Source of the DNA: JADLBR01 sp020847615
GTDB taxonomy: Bacteria; Verrucomicrobiota; Verrucomicrobiia; JADLBR01
Direction of reading: 5' to 3'
DNA length: 64,000 nucleotides
NCBI GenBank assembly: GCA_026646655.1
Contig: JAPKHT010000009.1
Coordinates: 1 to 64,000, forward strand
This document shows positions 53,016 through 61,626 of the stretch, piece after piece. The first letter of the stretch is position 1, and the number at the start of each line of letters is the position of its first letter. The notes beneath the pieces were generated by a model, which was not told the DNA's origin, did no database searches, and saw only the letters and a list, made by a program, of their open reading frames with translations. The position numbers and the translations under genes are program-made.

Positions 53016-54497
53016 CTAAGGATTCGTGAGGTTCGGGGCCCAGAGGTTGGTGCCCACCTGGGGCACGGTGCCCGAGGGCGGGAGCGAGGCCTTGATCGCC
53101 GCGCGCAATTGGCCCGACAGCTCGGCGACCGCGGCCGCGTGCTCGGGCCTCTCCGCGAGGTTGGTGATCTCCTTCGGGTCGGCGTCGTGGTCGTAGAGCT
53201 CGCGGCCCTCGGCGGCGGCCTCGCCCCACTCGGTGTAGCGCCAGCGGGGCGTTCGGAGCGAGTAACCGGTCCGGGCCACTTTCCCGCCCCTGCCCGGGAG
53301 CGTTATCTGGCTCAGCGCCCAGCCGCGCCCGTCGGACGACGGATCGCGCAGCATCGGCACGAGGCTCTGGCCCTGGAGATTGTCGGGGGCCTTGACGCCG
53401 CAGAGTTCCGCCAGCGTCGGGTAGAGATCCAGTAGGCCGACGGGCGCCTTCGCCACCGCCCCGGCCTTGGCCACGCCCGGGGCGACGATGAAGAGCGGCA
53501 CGCGCGCGCTGCCCTCAAACAGGCTGAGCTTCTGCCACAGGCCGTGCTCGCCCAGGTGGTAGCCGTGGTCGCTGGTGAACACGATGATCGTGCTCTCCGC
53601 GAGCCCAAGGCGATCCAGCGCGGCCAGCACTTTCCCCACCTGCGCATCCATGAACGTCGCGCTCGCGAAATATGCCTGGACCGCCTGCCGGCGCAGGTCG
53701 TCGGTCATCTCATCCTGCACCTTATGGCGGCTCGCCAGCGCCGCCTTGGGCACGTCCTTCTGGTCCTCCTCGACACCCCGGATCACGGGCATGTCGGCCA
53801 CGGGGAAGCGGTCGAAGTAGGGCCTGGGCGCGACGTAGGGCGTGTGCGGGCGGAAGAAGCCCACCGCGAGAAAGAAGGGCCGGTCCTTTTGCCTGGCGCA
53901 GCGCTCCAGCACCCATTCCGCATCCGCGGCCATGAGGCCATCGGTGTGGCGCTCGTCGGGCCGCGGCGACGCGTACCAGCTCAGCGTCCCGCCGAACTGG
54001 CCCTTGACCAGGGAGAAAATGTCGGGCTCTTCCTCCAGGCGGTCGCATCCGGCGGGGTTGAGCTCCATCTCCCACGAGCCGGGGTCATCGTGCCCGTTGG
54101 TCCCGATGGAGTTGGGCACGTTGTAGTGGTACATCTTGCCGATCCGGCCCGCGAAGTATCCGGACAGCCGGAAGGCCTGGGGCAGGCTCACGTGCGAGGG
54201 GATCGTCTGCCGGAAAATCTGGCCATTGGTCAGGATGCCCTCGCTGTTGGGGTAGAGCCCGGTGAGCATGGAGTTGCGGCTCGGCCCGCACAGCGGGTAC
54301 TGGCAGTACGCGCGCTCGAAGCGCACGCCCCGCGACGCCAGCCGGTCGAGGTTCGGGGTCTTGACGATCGGATGCCCGTAGCACGACATCGAGTTGTTCA
54401 TGTCGTCGGCCATCAGGAAGAGCACATTGTATCGCGGCGCGGCCGGGGCCAACGCCAGCGTCGCGATCAGGGCGGTTAGAATGACGGCGTGTCGCAT
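53016..54497 (-). CDS. Secreted sulfatase (choline-sulfatase/iduronate-sulfatase-like S1 family)
   Basis: A 493-residue sulfatase read from the ATG at 54497, which gives a signal peptide (M-R-H-A-V-I-L-T-A-L-I-A-T-L-A); the longer frame does not. The metal site is F-L-M-A-D-D-M-N (about 27-34) and the formylglycine motif is C-G-P-S-R (Cys70-Arg74). G-K-M-Y-H-Y is at about 120-125, the F-F-R-P-H-T-P-Y substrate-side motif at about 208-215, and S-D-H-G-Y-H-L-G-E-H (about 311-320) closes the active site. The F-F-R-P-H-x-P and S-D-H-G-x-x-L-G-E-H pair is typical of iduronate-2-sulfatase-like enzymes. It probably acts on sulfated polysaccharide. It is divergent from the cytochrome gene. Confidence 0.92.
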   Translation of the reverse strand: MRHAVILTALIATLALAPAAPRYNVLFLMADDMNNSMSCYGHPIVKTPNLDRLASRGVRFERAYCQYPLCGPSRNSMLTGLYPNSEGILTNGQIFRQTIPSHVSLPQAFRLSGYFAGRIGKMYHYNVPNSIGTNGHDDPGSWEMELNPAGCDRLEEEPDIFSLVKGQFGGTLSWYASPRPDERHTDGLMAADAEWVLERCARQKDRPFFLAVGFFRPHTPYVAPRPYFDRFPVADMPVIRGVEEDQKDVPKAALASRHKVQDEMTDDLRRQAVQAYFASATFMDAQVGKVLAALDRLGLAESTIIVFTSDHGYHLGEHGLWQKLSLFEGSARVPLFIVAPGVAKAGAVAKAPVGLLDLYPTLAELCGVKAPDNLQGQSLVPMLRDPSSDGRGWALSQITLPGRGGKVARTGYSLRTPRWRYTEWGEAAAEGRELYDHDADPKEITNLAERPEHAAAVAELSGQLRAAIKASLPPSGTVPQVGTNLWAPNLTNP

Positions 54498-54615
54498 GCC
54501 AGAGTCTCGGCCCAGCCCATCGGCGATGTCAACCTCCGCCCGAGCCGCCATGCCCCAGGACGAGCAAGATTAGGCGCGCTCAAGGACGGTGGCGCGCCCG
54601 ATAACAAACATTCAC

Positions 54616-54643
54616 TTGCCCGATACTGAAAGTTTTCTAATTA
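54616..54643 (+). promoter_or_regulatory. Candidate promoter of the nine-heme cytochrome gene
   Basis: TTGCCC (54616-54621), 16 bases, TAATTA (54638-54643) lies in a short AT-rich island. The -10 box ends 12 bases before the ATG, so the leader would be only a few bases, which agrees with the absence of a Shine-Dalgarno. Confidence 0.4.
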
Positions 54644-54655
54644 TTCATATTAGTT

Positions 54656-56995
54656 ATGATTAATTCGATAAACCTTCGGGGGGCGCGTGGCTGGATCGGC
54701 GCCGGGGCCACCCTCATCGCGCTGGTTGCGTTGGGGGAGTGGGCCGCCCAGGGCGCGACGGTGGGGGGGACCAACTGGGTGCTGCTCGGTTGGAACAACC
54801 TGGGCATGCACTGCATGGACGACGACTATTCCATTTTCTCGATCCTGCCGCCGTACAACACCTTGAACGCGCAGTTGCTCTGGTCGCGCAACGGGACGAC
54901 GCGGCTCGTGACGAATGGGGCGGGCGCCTTCACCGTGACGTACGAGGCGGTCGCGGACCTGGACGGATCGCGCAACGCAACGGCGGTCGGAAAGACGGAC
55001 TTCTGGTCGCACGAGCACCAGATGTACGGGGTGGATCTCCCGCCCGACGTGGGGCTGGCGGGCAAGGCGATGCCCGGCGCCGCCAACACGCCGCAGGCGA
55101 TGGATTGGGAGACAAACGAGGCGTGGTATGTCGCCTACGGGATACCGATCACGCCGTGGGATGACCGCGGGCTCAAGAACCCGTACCCCCTGATGCGCGT
55201 GAAGGCGAGGCGGGCCTCGGATGGGGCCGAGCTCGCATCGCTCGACGTGGTGCTGCCGGTGTCCGACGAGATGGACTGCCGCGCGTGCCATGGCTCGGGA
55301 TCCGGGCCGGCGGCGCGACCCGCCGCGGGCTGGGTCAACGACCCGAACCGGAGCCACGATTATCGCCTGAATATTCTCCGCCTGCATGACGACCACCACG
55401 CCCCGGCGTCGAATTTTGTCTCGGCGGCCACCGCTCTGGGCTACAGCACCAACGGCCTTTATCCGACCGCGCTGGGAGGGACGGCGATCCTGTGCGCGAA
55501 ATGCCATGCCTCCGAGGCCCTGCCGGGCTTTGGTTTCGCGGACATACCGCCCCTGACGAGGGCGGTGCACGCGCTGCACGCGGGCGTGATCAATCCGGCC
55601 AACGGCCTGGTGATGGACGCCACCGGCAACCGGAGCGCCTGCTACCAGTGCCACCCGGGCTCGGACACGCGGTGTCTGCGGGGCGCGATGGGAGGCGCGA
55701 TCGCCGCCGACGGCTCGACCCTGATCCAATGCCAGAGCTGCCACGGCGGCATGAGCGCGGTCGGGGCCGCCTCGCGGACCGGGTGGCTGGAGGAGCCCAA
55801 CTGCCAGGCGTGCCACACGGGCACGGCGACATCCAACAACGGGCAAATCCGTTACGACGACGCGTTCGTCAGCCCGGGCGTGATGCGGGTGGCCACGAAC
55901 AACACTTTTGGCACCAGCCCGGATACGCCAGGCCCCGGGCTCTCGCTATACCGGTTCTCGAGCGGCCACGGGCGACTCCAGTGCTCGGCCTGCCACGGTT
56001 CCACGCACGCGGAATTCCCGTCCGTCCACCGCAATGACAACGTCGCCTCCTATCAGGTGCAGGGGCACGTGGGGACGATCCTGGATTGCACCGCCTGCCA
56101 CCAGAGCCTGCCCAACAGCACCACCAACGGCCCGCACGGGATGCATCCCATCGGCATCGGCTGGGTGAACGCGCACCACGATATCGCCAAGGGCGCCGCG
56201 CTCGCGGGCTGCCGGGCCTGTCACGGGGCCGACTATCGCGGCACCGTGCTCTCGCGGGCCGCGGGCGACCGGGTATACGCCATGGGCGAAGGGCGGGGCA
56301 CGGTGCGCTTCTGGCGCGGCTTCCAGGTGAGCTGCTACGCGTGCCATGACGGCATCGGCTCGAGTTCGCCGGGTTCCAACGGCGCGCCGGTCGTGACCAA
56401 CAAGTGGCTCGCGGTCGCGATCAACGGGTCCAACACGGTGTCGCTCGCCGGAACCGATCCGGACGGGAGCGCCCTGAGCTACCGCATCGTGAGCCAACCC
56501 ATGCACGGCGCGGTCGCCCTCGACACGAATACCGGATCGGCCATGTACATCGCGGAACCGGGCTTCAGCGGCCCCGACTTCTTCACCTTCACCGCATGGG
56601 ACGGTTACGTGAACTCGTCCAACCTGGCCTATGTCTCTGTCACCGTCGGAGGGCCCGCCTCGCTGGCCCAGGATCCCGATGGGGACGGGCTCAGCGACCT
56701 CGCCGAGTATGGCCTCGGCACGGGCCCGCGATTCAACTCCCTCCCCGGCGCCCCCCGCGCCGGGCTCCTCCAACAGGGCGCGGACAAGTTCCTGTCGCTC
56801 ACCGCCGATAGGCTCTTCGTCCCGCCGGACGTCACCACGTGGGTCGAGGAATCCACCAACCTGGCGAACTGGTTCTCGGATCCCGCGCACGTCGTCGCGG
56901 TCTCCAATTCGCCAACGGTGCTCAAGGCCCGCAGCACGGCGCCGGCGCAGAACATCCCGAGGGACTTCCTGCGCCTGAAAGCGATCCGCCCATAG
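54656..56995 (+). CDS. Secreted nine-heme c-type cytochrome with beta-domain tail
   Basis: A 779-residue exported protein with a signal peptide (about 12-34). An unnamed N-terminal domain (about 38-205) has G-W-N-N-L-G-M-H-C-M-D-D-D-Y. Nine C-x-x-C-H heme sites follow, starting at Cys208, 280, 329, 359, 383, 443, 478, 519 and 560. The tail has a cadherin/Big-like domain (about 575-665), one thrombospondin-3-type calcium loop (D-P-D-G-D-G-L-S-D-L, 673-682) and a C-terminal module with W-V-E-E-S-T-N-L-A-N-W. Such a protein would carry electrons in the periplasm or at the cell surface. No partner such as a CymA-like quinol oxidase or porin is in the window. Confidence 0.85.
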   Translation: MINSINLRGARGWIGAGATLIALVALGEWAAQGATVGGTNWVLLGWNNLGMHCMDDDYSIFSILPPYNTLNAQLLWSRNGTTRLVTNGAGAFTVTYEAVADLDGSRNATAVGKTDFWSHEHQMYGVDLPPDVGLAGKAMPGAANTPQAMDWETNEAWYVAYGIPITPWDDRGLKNPYPLMRVKARRASDGAELASLDVVLPVSDEMDCRACHGSGSGPAARPAAGWVNDPNRSHDYRLNILRLHDDHHAPASNFVSAATALGYSTNGLYPTALGGTAILCAKCHASEALPGFGFADIPPLTRAVHALHAGVINPANGLVMDATGNRSACYQCHPGSDTRCLRGAMGGAIAADGSTLIQCQSCHGGMSAVGAASRTGWLEEPNCQACHTGTATSNNGQIRYDDAFVSPGVMRVATNNTFGTSPDTPGPGLSLYRFSSGHGRLQCSACHGSTHAEFPSVHRNDNVASYQVQGHVGTILDCTACHQSLPNSTTNGPHGMHPIGIGWVNAHHDIAKGAALAGCRACHGADYRGTVLSRAAGDRVYAMGEGRGTVRFWRGFQVSCYACHDGIGSSSPGSNGAPVVTNKWLAVAINGSNTVSLAGTDPDGSALSYRIVSQPMHGAVALDTNTGSAMYIAEPGFSGPDFFTFTAWDGYVNSSNLAYVSVTVGGPASLAQDPDGDGLSDLAEYGLGTGPRFNSLPGAPRAGLLQQGADKFLSLTADRLFVPPDVTTWVEESTNLANWFSDPAHVVAVSNSPTVLKARSTAPAQNIPRDFLRLKAIRP

Positions 56996-57063
56996 CGCGA
57001 CCTCCCCGGCGGGCGCCGCGTATCCTGTTGACGGCGACGCCGGGTGGCGGCGAGCATGGCCGC

Positions 57064-57918
57064 ATGAGCCGTCGCGCTGGCCAACTTCTCGCGTGCCTGT
57101 GCCTGCTGGTCCGGGCCCTGCCGCCCGCGGTCGCCGCGGGCCCCGACCCCCTCTTCACCTTCGGGGCGGTGGCGGACATCCAGTACGCCGACAAGGAGAC
57201 GAAGGGCAAGAGGCAGTACCGGCGCAGCCTGGAACTGTTGCACCCCTGCGTGGATAAATTCAACGCCGAGAAACCCGTCTTCGTCGTGCAATGCGGCGAC
57301 CTCTACGACGGCTACGGCAAGGACAGGCCGGGGCAGGCCCAGGCGGACGCGCTCCGGGTCTTGCCGGTGCTGCGGGGCGTCGCGGCCCCGCTCTATCACG
57401 TGGTCGGCAACCATTGCCTCACGGCCGGCAGGGAGTTCGTCGCCCGGGAACTGAAGATGGAACGATTCCACTACGAGTTCGCATCCCCCTCCGCGAAGGG
57501 GTGGCGATTCCTCGTGCTGGACGGGAATGACGCCGGATATGGGGATATGTCTTCCGGGCAGATCGAATGGCTGGGCCGAAGGCTCGCGGCGGCGAAGGCG
57601 TCCGGCGAGCGCGCGATCCTGTTCTGCCACTATCCCCTGCTGAAGGAGGCGGCGCCCAACCACCGGCTCCAGAATCCCGAGGCGGTGCTGGCCGTGATCG
57701 AGGGCGCCGGTTGCGCGGCCGCATGGATCGCGGGCCACGACCACGCGGGCGGCTACGGCCTGCGGGCCGGGATCCATCACGTCACCCTCGCGGGATTCTG
57801 CGAATCCACCGCCGGACCCAGTTTCGCGTTTTTCTCGGTCTTCCCCAATCGCATCGTCGAGGATGGCTTCGGCGACGAACCCGACCGCGAGATGCCGCTG
57901 GACACCCCGCCGAAGTGA
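57064..57918 (+). CDS. Exported ADPRM-like metallophosphoesterase
   Basis: A 284-residue protein with a signal peptide (about 6-25). Metallophosphoesterase motifs are in order: A-D-I-Q-Y-A-D (37-43), G-D-L-Y-D-G-Y (78-84), G-N-H-C (115-118), C-H-Y-P-L (about 188) and G-H-D-H-A-G-G (about 225). The opening F-G-A-V-A-D-I-Q-Y-A-D plus Y-R-R-S-L closely resembles manganese-dependent ADP-ribose/CDP-alcohol diphosphatases. The residue after G-N-H is Cys, where Asp or Glu is usual. Export is odd for a nucleotide-diphosphate hydrolase; it may scavenge extracellular substrates or act on another phosphodiester. It lies 68 bases downstream of the cytochrome gene. Confidence 0.78.
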   Translation: MSRRAGQLLACLCLLVRALPPAVAAGPDPLFTFGAVADIQYADKETKGKRQYRRSLELLHPCVDKFNAEKPVFVVQCGDLYDGYGKDRPGQAQADALRVLPVLRGVAAPLYHVVGNHCLTAGREFVARELKMERFHYEFASPSAKGWRFLVLDGNDAGYGDMSSGQIEWLGRRLAAAKASGERAILFCHYPLLKEAAPNHRLQNPEAVLAVIEGAGCAAAWIAGHDHAGGYGLRAGIHHVTLAGFCESTAGPSFAFFSVFPNRIVEDGFGDEPDREMPLDTPPK

Positions 57919-57987
57919 CCGTTGGGCGGCCATTGTATCCGCAAGAGGCTCACGGGTAGCGCGTTACGATTTTAGCCCGAGGGCTTA

Positions 57988-58015
57988 TTGACGTCATCGG
58001 GCGGGACCCTATAGT
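57988..58015 (+). promoter_or_regulatory. Strong sigma-70-type promoter for the STAS-chaperone operon
   Basis: TTGACG (57988-57993), 16 bases, TATAGT (58010-58015). Only 9 bases separate the -10 box from the GTG at 58025, so transcription would start about 2-4 bases before the start codon. Confidence 0.65.
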
Positions 58016-58024
58016 GGACGGATT

Positions 58025-58528
58025 GTGAGTCAAGGGACGCTCTGGGTCAGCGCTGGGCCAATGTCGGCGTTCTTCCGGGTCGTGGGGCGGGGTTCGTTCC
58101 AGAATGCCGGGTTGTTGAAAGAGGCCGCGGGCGAGGTGTGGGGCAAGGGCTGCCGCCGGCTGGTGGTGGATCTGGCCGACTGCCGCACGATGGACAGCAC
58201 GTTCCTGGGCATCCTCGCCGGGCTGGCGCTGCGATCGCGCAAGGAGCAGGGCGAGGTGATCCTGACCCGCGTCGCGGGGCGCAACCGGGAACTGGTCGAA
58301 AAGATGGGCCTGGACCGGATCATGACCGTGGAGGAGGCACCGGCGCCCGCCGCGCCCGAGAATGGCCGGGAACTGGTGGCGGGGGCCCCCACCAAGGAGG
58401 AGACGACGCAGACGATGCTGGAGGCGCACAAGAATCTGATTGAGGCGGACCCCGCCAACGAACAGCGTTTTCAGGATGTCGTGGAATTTCTCAGCGAGAG
58501 CGCCAAGCGGCGACCGCCGGTGGGCTGA
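58025..58528 (+). CDS. STAS-domain anti-sigma factor antagonist-like protein
   Basis: A 167-residue protein starting at GTG 58025; the STAS domain begins within 10 residues of it, so a later ATG would cut the fold. The fold shows V-V-G-R-G-S-F-Q-N (about 20-28), L-V-V-D-L-A-D-C (about 46-53) and M-D-S-T-F-L-G-I-L-A-G (56-66), where the Ser is the usual phosphorylation site of SpoIIAA/RsbV proteins. A 50-residue tail with helices follows (about 105-165). It forms a partner-switch pair with the SpoIIE/RsbU-type phosphatase encoded 36 bases downstream; a partner kinase is not in the window. Confidence 0.85.
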   Translation: MSQGTLWVSAGPMSAFFRVVGRGSFQNAGLLKEAAGEVWGKGCRRLVVDLADCRTMDSTFLGILAGLALRSRKEQGEVILTRVAGRNRELVEKMGLDRIMTVEEAPAPAAPENGRELVAGAPTKEETTQTMLEAHKNLIEADPANEQRFQDVVEFLSESAKRRPPVG

Positions 58529-58564
58529 GGGGCCCCGGCGCGAGAGGCGACGGAAGACCCCGCC

Positions 58565-59947
58565 ATGATCATATTGCTCTGCGCCCTCGCCGGGCTATGC
58601 GCGCTGCTCGTCTGGCTGGTCTGGGACCAGCGGCAGACGGTCGCCCGACAGGACCTCGAGATCGACCGGCTCCGGGAGGAGAAGAAGGCGGTCTTCGACC
58701 TGATGCACGAGCTGGGCGAGGCGTTTGCCGACACGATGCGGGTCGATGACTGCATGCGGATCGTGGTGCGCGCCGCGATCCAGATCACCCAGGCGCGCTC
58801 GGCCACGTTCTTCGCGCTGGACGCCGATCGCGGCGCGCTGCGGCCCGGCGTGTCCCAGGGGCCGTTCCCGGCGCTGCTGCCGGCCCTGCGCCGCCACGCG
58901 ACCCAAGAAATCTTGCCCGCGCTGCACCCCGTCTTCCAAGAGGCGATGGACCGCGGCTGGGTGCTGGTGGCCGACTGCGCATCCGACGGGCGCTTCCCCC
59001 GGCCATCCGATGACGAGCCGGCCGCCGAGACCTTCATGGCGGTCCTCCTGAGGTACCGCGGCGAGCGGCACGGCATCCTGGCGCTCGCCAACCGCGAGGA
59101 CGGCGGCCATTTCGGCGAGGCCGACGCGGAGATCCTGCGGTCGATCGGCGCGCAGGCCGCATTCGCGCTCCACAACGTGGGAGTGCACCGGCAGCTCGCC
59201 GAGAAGCAGCGGCTCGACCACGACATCGAGGTGGCCCAGGCCATCCAGCGGGTCCTGCTGCCCGACGCCTTGCCGCGCGTGGAGGGCTACGACATGCGGG
59301 CCATCAACCTCCCGGCCCAGCGCATGAGCGGCGACTATTACGACGTCTTCGACGTCGGCGGGGGGCGCACCGGCATCGCGGTCGCCGATGTCTCGGGCAA
59401 GGGCATCCCGGCCTCCCTCGTGATGGCGATGTGCCGCAACGTCCTGCGCGCCACTGCCCGCGGCATGGCCTCCCCCGCCGAGGTCCTGCGGCGCGTCAAC
59501 CGGCTCCTGGCCCCGGACATGGGCGAGGACATGTTCATCACGATCGCCTACATGATCCTGGATCCCGCGGCCCGCCGGCTGACGGTCGCGCGCGCGGGCC
59601 ACGAGCCGCCCCTGCTGTGCCGCGGGGGCAAGCTCTCCGAGATCGCGCCTCCGGGCATGGCCGTGGGCATTGACAGCGGGGAGCTGTTCGATAGCGTACT
59701 GGCCGATTGCGTCCAACCCCTGCAGGCCGGTGACGCGGTGGTCGTCTACACCGACGGCGTCACCGAGGCGCAGGATCCCGGGGGACGCGAGTTCGGCAGG
59801 GAGCCGCTCGAGGAGGCGATCCTCGCCTCGGCGCCCGCCGGGGCCCAGGCCATCGCCGACGCGATCGTGGGGCGACTCGAACGGTTCCGGGGCCCGGCCG
59901 AACAGAATGACGACATAACGCTGATATCGCTGTATGCCGCAAGATGA
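58565..59947 (+). CDS. GAF-SpoIIE/RsbU-type PP2C phosphatase, membrane anchored
   Basis: A 460-residue protein. It has an N-terminal TM helix (2-19), a short coiled coil (about 24-50; V-A-R-Q-D-L-E-I-D-R-L-R-E-E-K-K), a GAF domain (about 50-215) and a second coiled linker. The PP2C domain (about 235-460) has Mn/Mg-binding motifs S-G-D-Y-Y-D-V (258-264), V-A-D-V-S-G-K-G (about 276-283), Y-T-D-G-V-T-E-A (about 396-403) and a final N-D-D-I-T-L. It would dephosphorylate the STAS protein encoded just upstream and so control a sigma factor or other target. It overlaps grpE by 14 bases. Confidence 0.9.
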   Translation: MIILLCALAGLCALLVWLVWDQRQTVARQDLEIDRLREEKKAVFDLMHELGEAFADTMRVDDCMRIVVRAAIQITQARSATFFALDADRGALRPGVSQGPFPALLPALRRHATQEILPALHPVFQEAMDRGWVLVADCASDGRFPRPSDDEPAAETFMAVLLRYRGERHGILALANREDGGHFGEADAEILRSIGAQAAFALHNVGVHRQLAEKQRLDHDIEVAQAIQRVLLPDALPRVEGYDMRAINLPAQRMSGDYYDVFDVGGGRTGIAVADVSGKGIPASLVMAMCRNVLRATARGMASPAEVLRRVNRLLAPDMGEDMFITIAYMILDPAARRLTVARAGHEPPLLCRGGKLSEIAPPGMAVGIDSGELFDSVLADCVQPLQAGDAVVVYTDGVTEAQDPGGREFGREPLEEAILASAPAGAQAIADAIVGRLERFRGPAEQNDDITLISLYAAR

Positions 59948-60446
59948 GACCAGCCCGTCGCTGACGACCGTGGAGACCTCCTATCTCCGCGAGGTCGAGG
60001 CTTCCGCCGCGCAAGCCGCCGAGCACTACGACCGCCTGCTGCGCACCGCCGCCGACCTCGACAATTTCCGGAAGCGCGCCGCCAAGGAAAGAGAGGAGGC
60101 GGTGCGCTTCGCGGGCGTGGGGCTGATCGAGCGACTGCTGCCCGTTCTGGATAGCCTCGAGCTGGGGCTCGCGGCCGCCAACGGCTCCGGCGATGCCCAG
60201 GCGCTCGCCGAGGGCATGCGCATGACGTTCAATCAGCTGACCTCCGCGTTGCGGGACGAGGGGCTCGAGACGATCGATGCGACGGGCGTGCCCTTCGATC
60301 CCCACCGGCACGAGGCGGTCTCGACGATCGAGTCGCCCGACGCCCCCGAGGGCCACGTCGTCCAGCAACTGCGCAAGGGCTACCGGTTCCGCGAGCGCCT
60401 GATCCGCCCCGCGTCGGTCGTCGTGGCCAAGGCGCCGTCATCCTGA
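59934..60446 (+). CDS. grpE: GrpE nucleotide-exchange factor
   Basis: A 170-residue co-chaperone. The long N-terminal helix (about 10-65; A-A-D-L-D-N-F-R-K-R-A-A-K-E at 39-52) is the GrpE signature. The compact beta domain has F-D-P-H-R-H-E-A-V (about 121-129) and G-Y-R-F-R-E-R-L-I-R-P-A-S-V-V-V (about 149-164). It opens DnaK for ADP release. dnaK itself is not in this window. The ATG lies inside the end of the phosphatase gene (14-base overlap), so the two are translationally linked. Confidence 0.95.
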   Translation: MPQDETSPSLTTVETSYLREVEASAAQAAEHYDRLLRTAADLDNFRKRAAKEREEAVRFAGVGLIERLLPVLDSLELGLAAANGSGDAQALAEGMRMTFNQLTSALRDEGLETIDATGVPFDPHRHEAVSTIESPDAPEGHVVQQLRKGYRFRERLIRPASVVVAKAPSS

Positions 60447-60453
60447 GGACCTG

Positions 60454-61626
60454 ATGGCCGCGAAACGCGATTACTACGAGGTCCTGGGCGTCGGGAAAGA
60501 AGCCGACGAGGCCGAGATCAAGAAGGCCTACCGCAAGCTGGCGGTGAAGTATCACCCCGACAAGAATCCGGGCGACAAGACCGCGGAGGAGAAGTTCAAG
60601 GAGCTGGGCGAGGCCTACGAGGTGCTCGGCCACCCGGAAAAGAGGGCGGCGTACGACCGCTACGGCCACCGCGCCTTCGAGCCCGGCGGCGGGTTCGGCG
60701 GCGGCGGATTCGGCGGCGGCGCGCACGTCGATCCTTTTGAGATTTTCCGCGAGGTCTTCGGGGGCTCGGGGATCTTCGACGAGTTCTTCGGCGGAGGGGG
60801 CGGCGGGGCGCGGGGCGGGCGCGACTCGACGCGCCGCGGCTCCGATCTCCGCTACGACATGGAGCTGACCTTCGAGGAGGCGGTCTTCGGTTGCGAGAAG
60901 GAGATCCGCGTGCGCAAGGCGGTGGCCTGCGGCGACTGCGGCGGCAGCGGCGCGGCCCCCGGCTCCCGCAAGGTCGGTTGCCCCACGTGCGCCGGCAGCG
61001 GCCACGTGCGCGCGTCGGTCGGCGGCTTCATCTCGATGCTGCAGACGTGCCCGCGGTGCCAGGGCTCCGGACAGATGGTGGACAAGCCCTGCGGCAAGTG
61101 CGGGGGATCGGGCCGGGCGGAGCAGGCGACGGTCGTCAAGCTGCGCGTGCCCCCCGGCGTGGACACCGGCACGCGGCTGCGTTCGGCGGGCGAGGGCGAG
61201 GCAGGCGTGCGCGGCGGGGAACCCGGCGACCTCTATGTCGTGCTCCACGTCCAGGAGCATCCGGTCTTCAAGCGCGATGGCCAGGATCTGTTCTGCGAGG
61301 TGCCGATCCCATTCACCACCGCCGCGCTCGGCGGCGAGGTGAGAGTCCCCACGCTCACGGGCCCCGCCACGATTCGCATCCCGGCCGGCACGCAGGGCGG
61401 CAAGGTCCTCAGGCTCCGGGCCAAGGGCATCCCCTCGCTGCGCGGCGCCGGCGTCGGCGACCTCCATGTCGGGCTGGCGGTGGAGGTGCCCACGCGCCTG
61501 ACCAAGGAGCAGCGCAGGCTGCTGGAAGATTTCGCGAAGGCCTCGGGCGGCGACACCTACCCGCAGCAGGCTTCGTTCTTCGAGAAAGCGAAGCGATTCT
61601 TCACGGAGACGCGCCATGGCCATTGA
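60454..61626 (+). CDS. dnaJ: DnaJ co-chaperone (class A)
   Basis: A 390-residue Hsp40. The J domain (5-70) has Y-H-P-D-K-N (31-36; HPD motif). A Gly/Phe-rich linker follows (about 74-130). The zinc domain has four C-x-x-C-x-G-x-G repeats: C-G-D-C-G-G-S-G, C-P-T-C-A-G-S-G, C-P-R-C-Q-G-S-G and C-G-K-C-G-G-S-G (about 159-222). The C-terminal substrate domains have V-P-P-G-V-D-T-G. It passes unfolded proteins to DnaK. It begins 7 bases after grpE and overlaps rsmE by 11 bases. Confidence 0.97.
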   Translation: MAAKRDYYEVLGVGKEADEAEIKKAYRKLAVKYHPDKNPGDKTAEEKFKELGEAYEVLGHPEKRAAYDRYGHRAFEPGGGFGGGGFGGGAHVDPFEIFREVFGGSGIFDEFFGGGGGGARGGRDSTRRGSDLRYDMELTFEEAVFGCEKEIRVRKAVACGDCGGSGAAPGSRKVGCPTCAGSGHVRASVGGFISMLQTCPRCQGSGQMVDKPCGKCGGSGRAEQATVVKLRVPPGVDTGTRLRSAGEGEAGVRGGEPGDLYVVLHVQEHPVFKRDGQDLFCEVPIPFTTAALGGEVRVPTLTGPATIRIPAGTQGGKVLRLRAKGIPSLRGAGVGDLHVGLAVEVPTRLTKEQRRLLEDFAKASGGDTYPQQASFFEKAKRFFTETRHGH

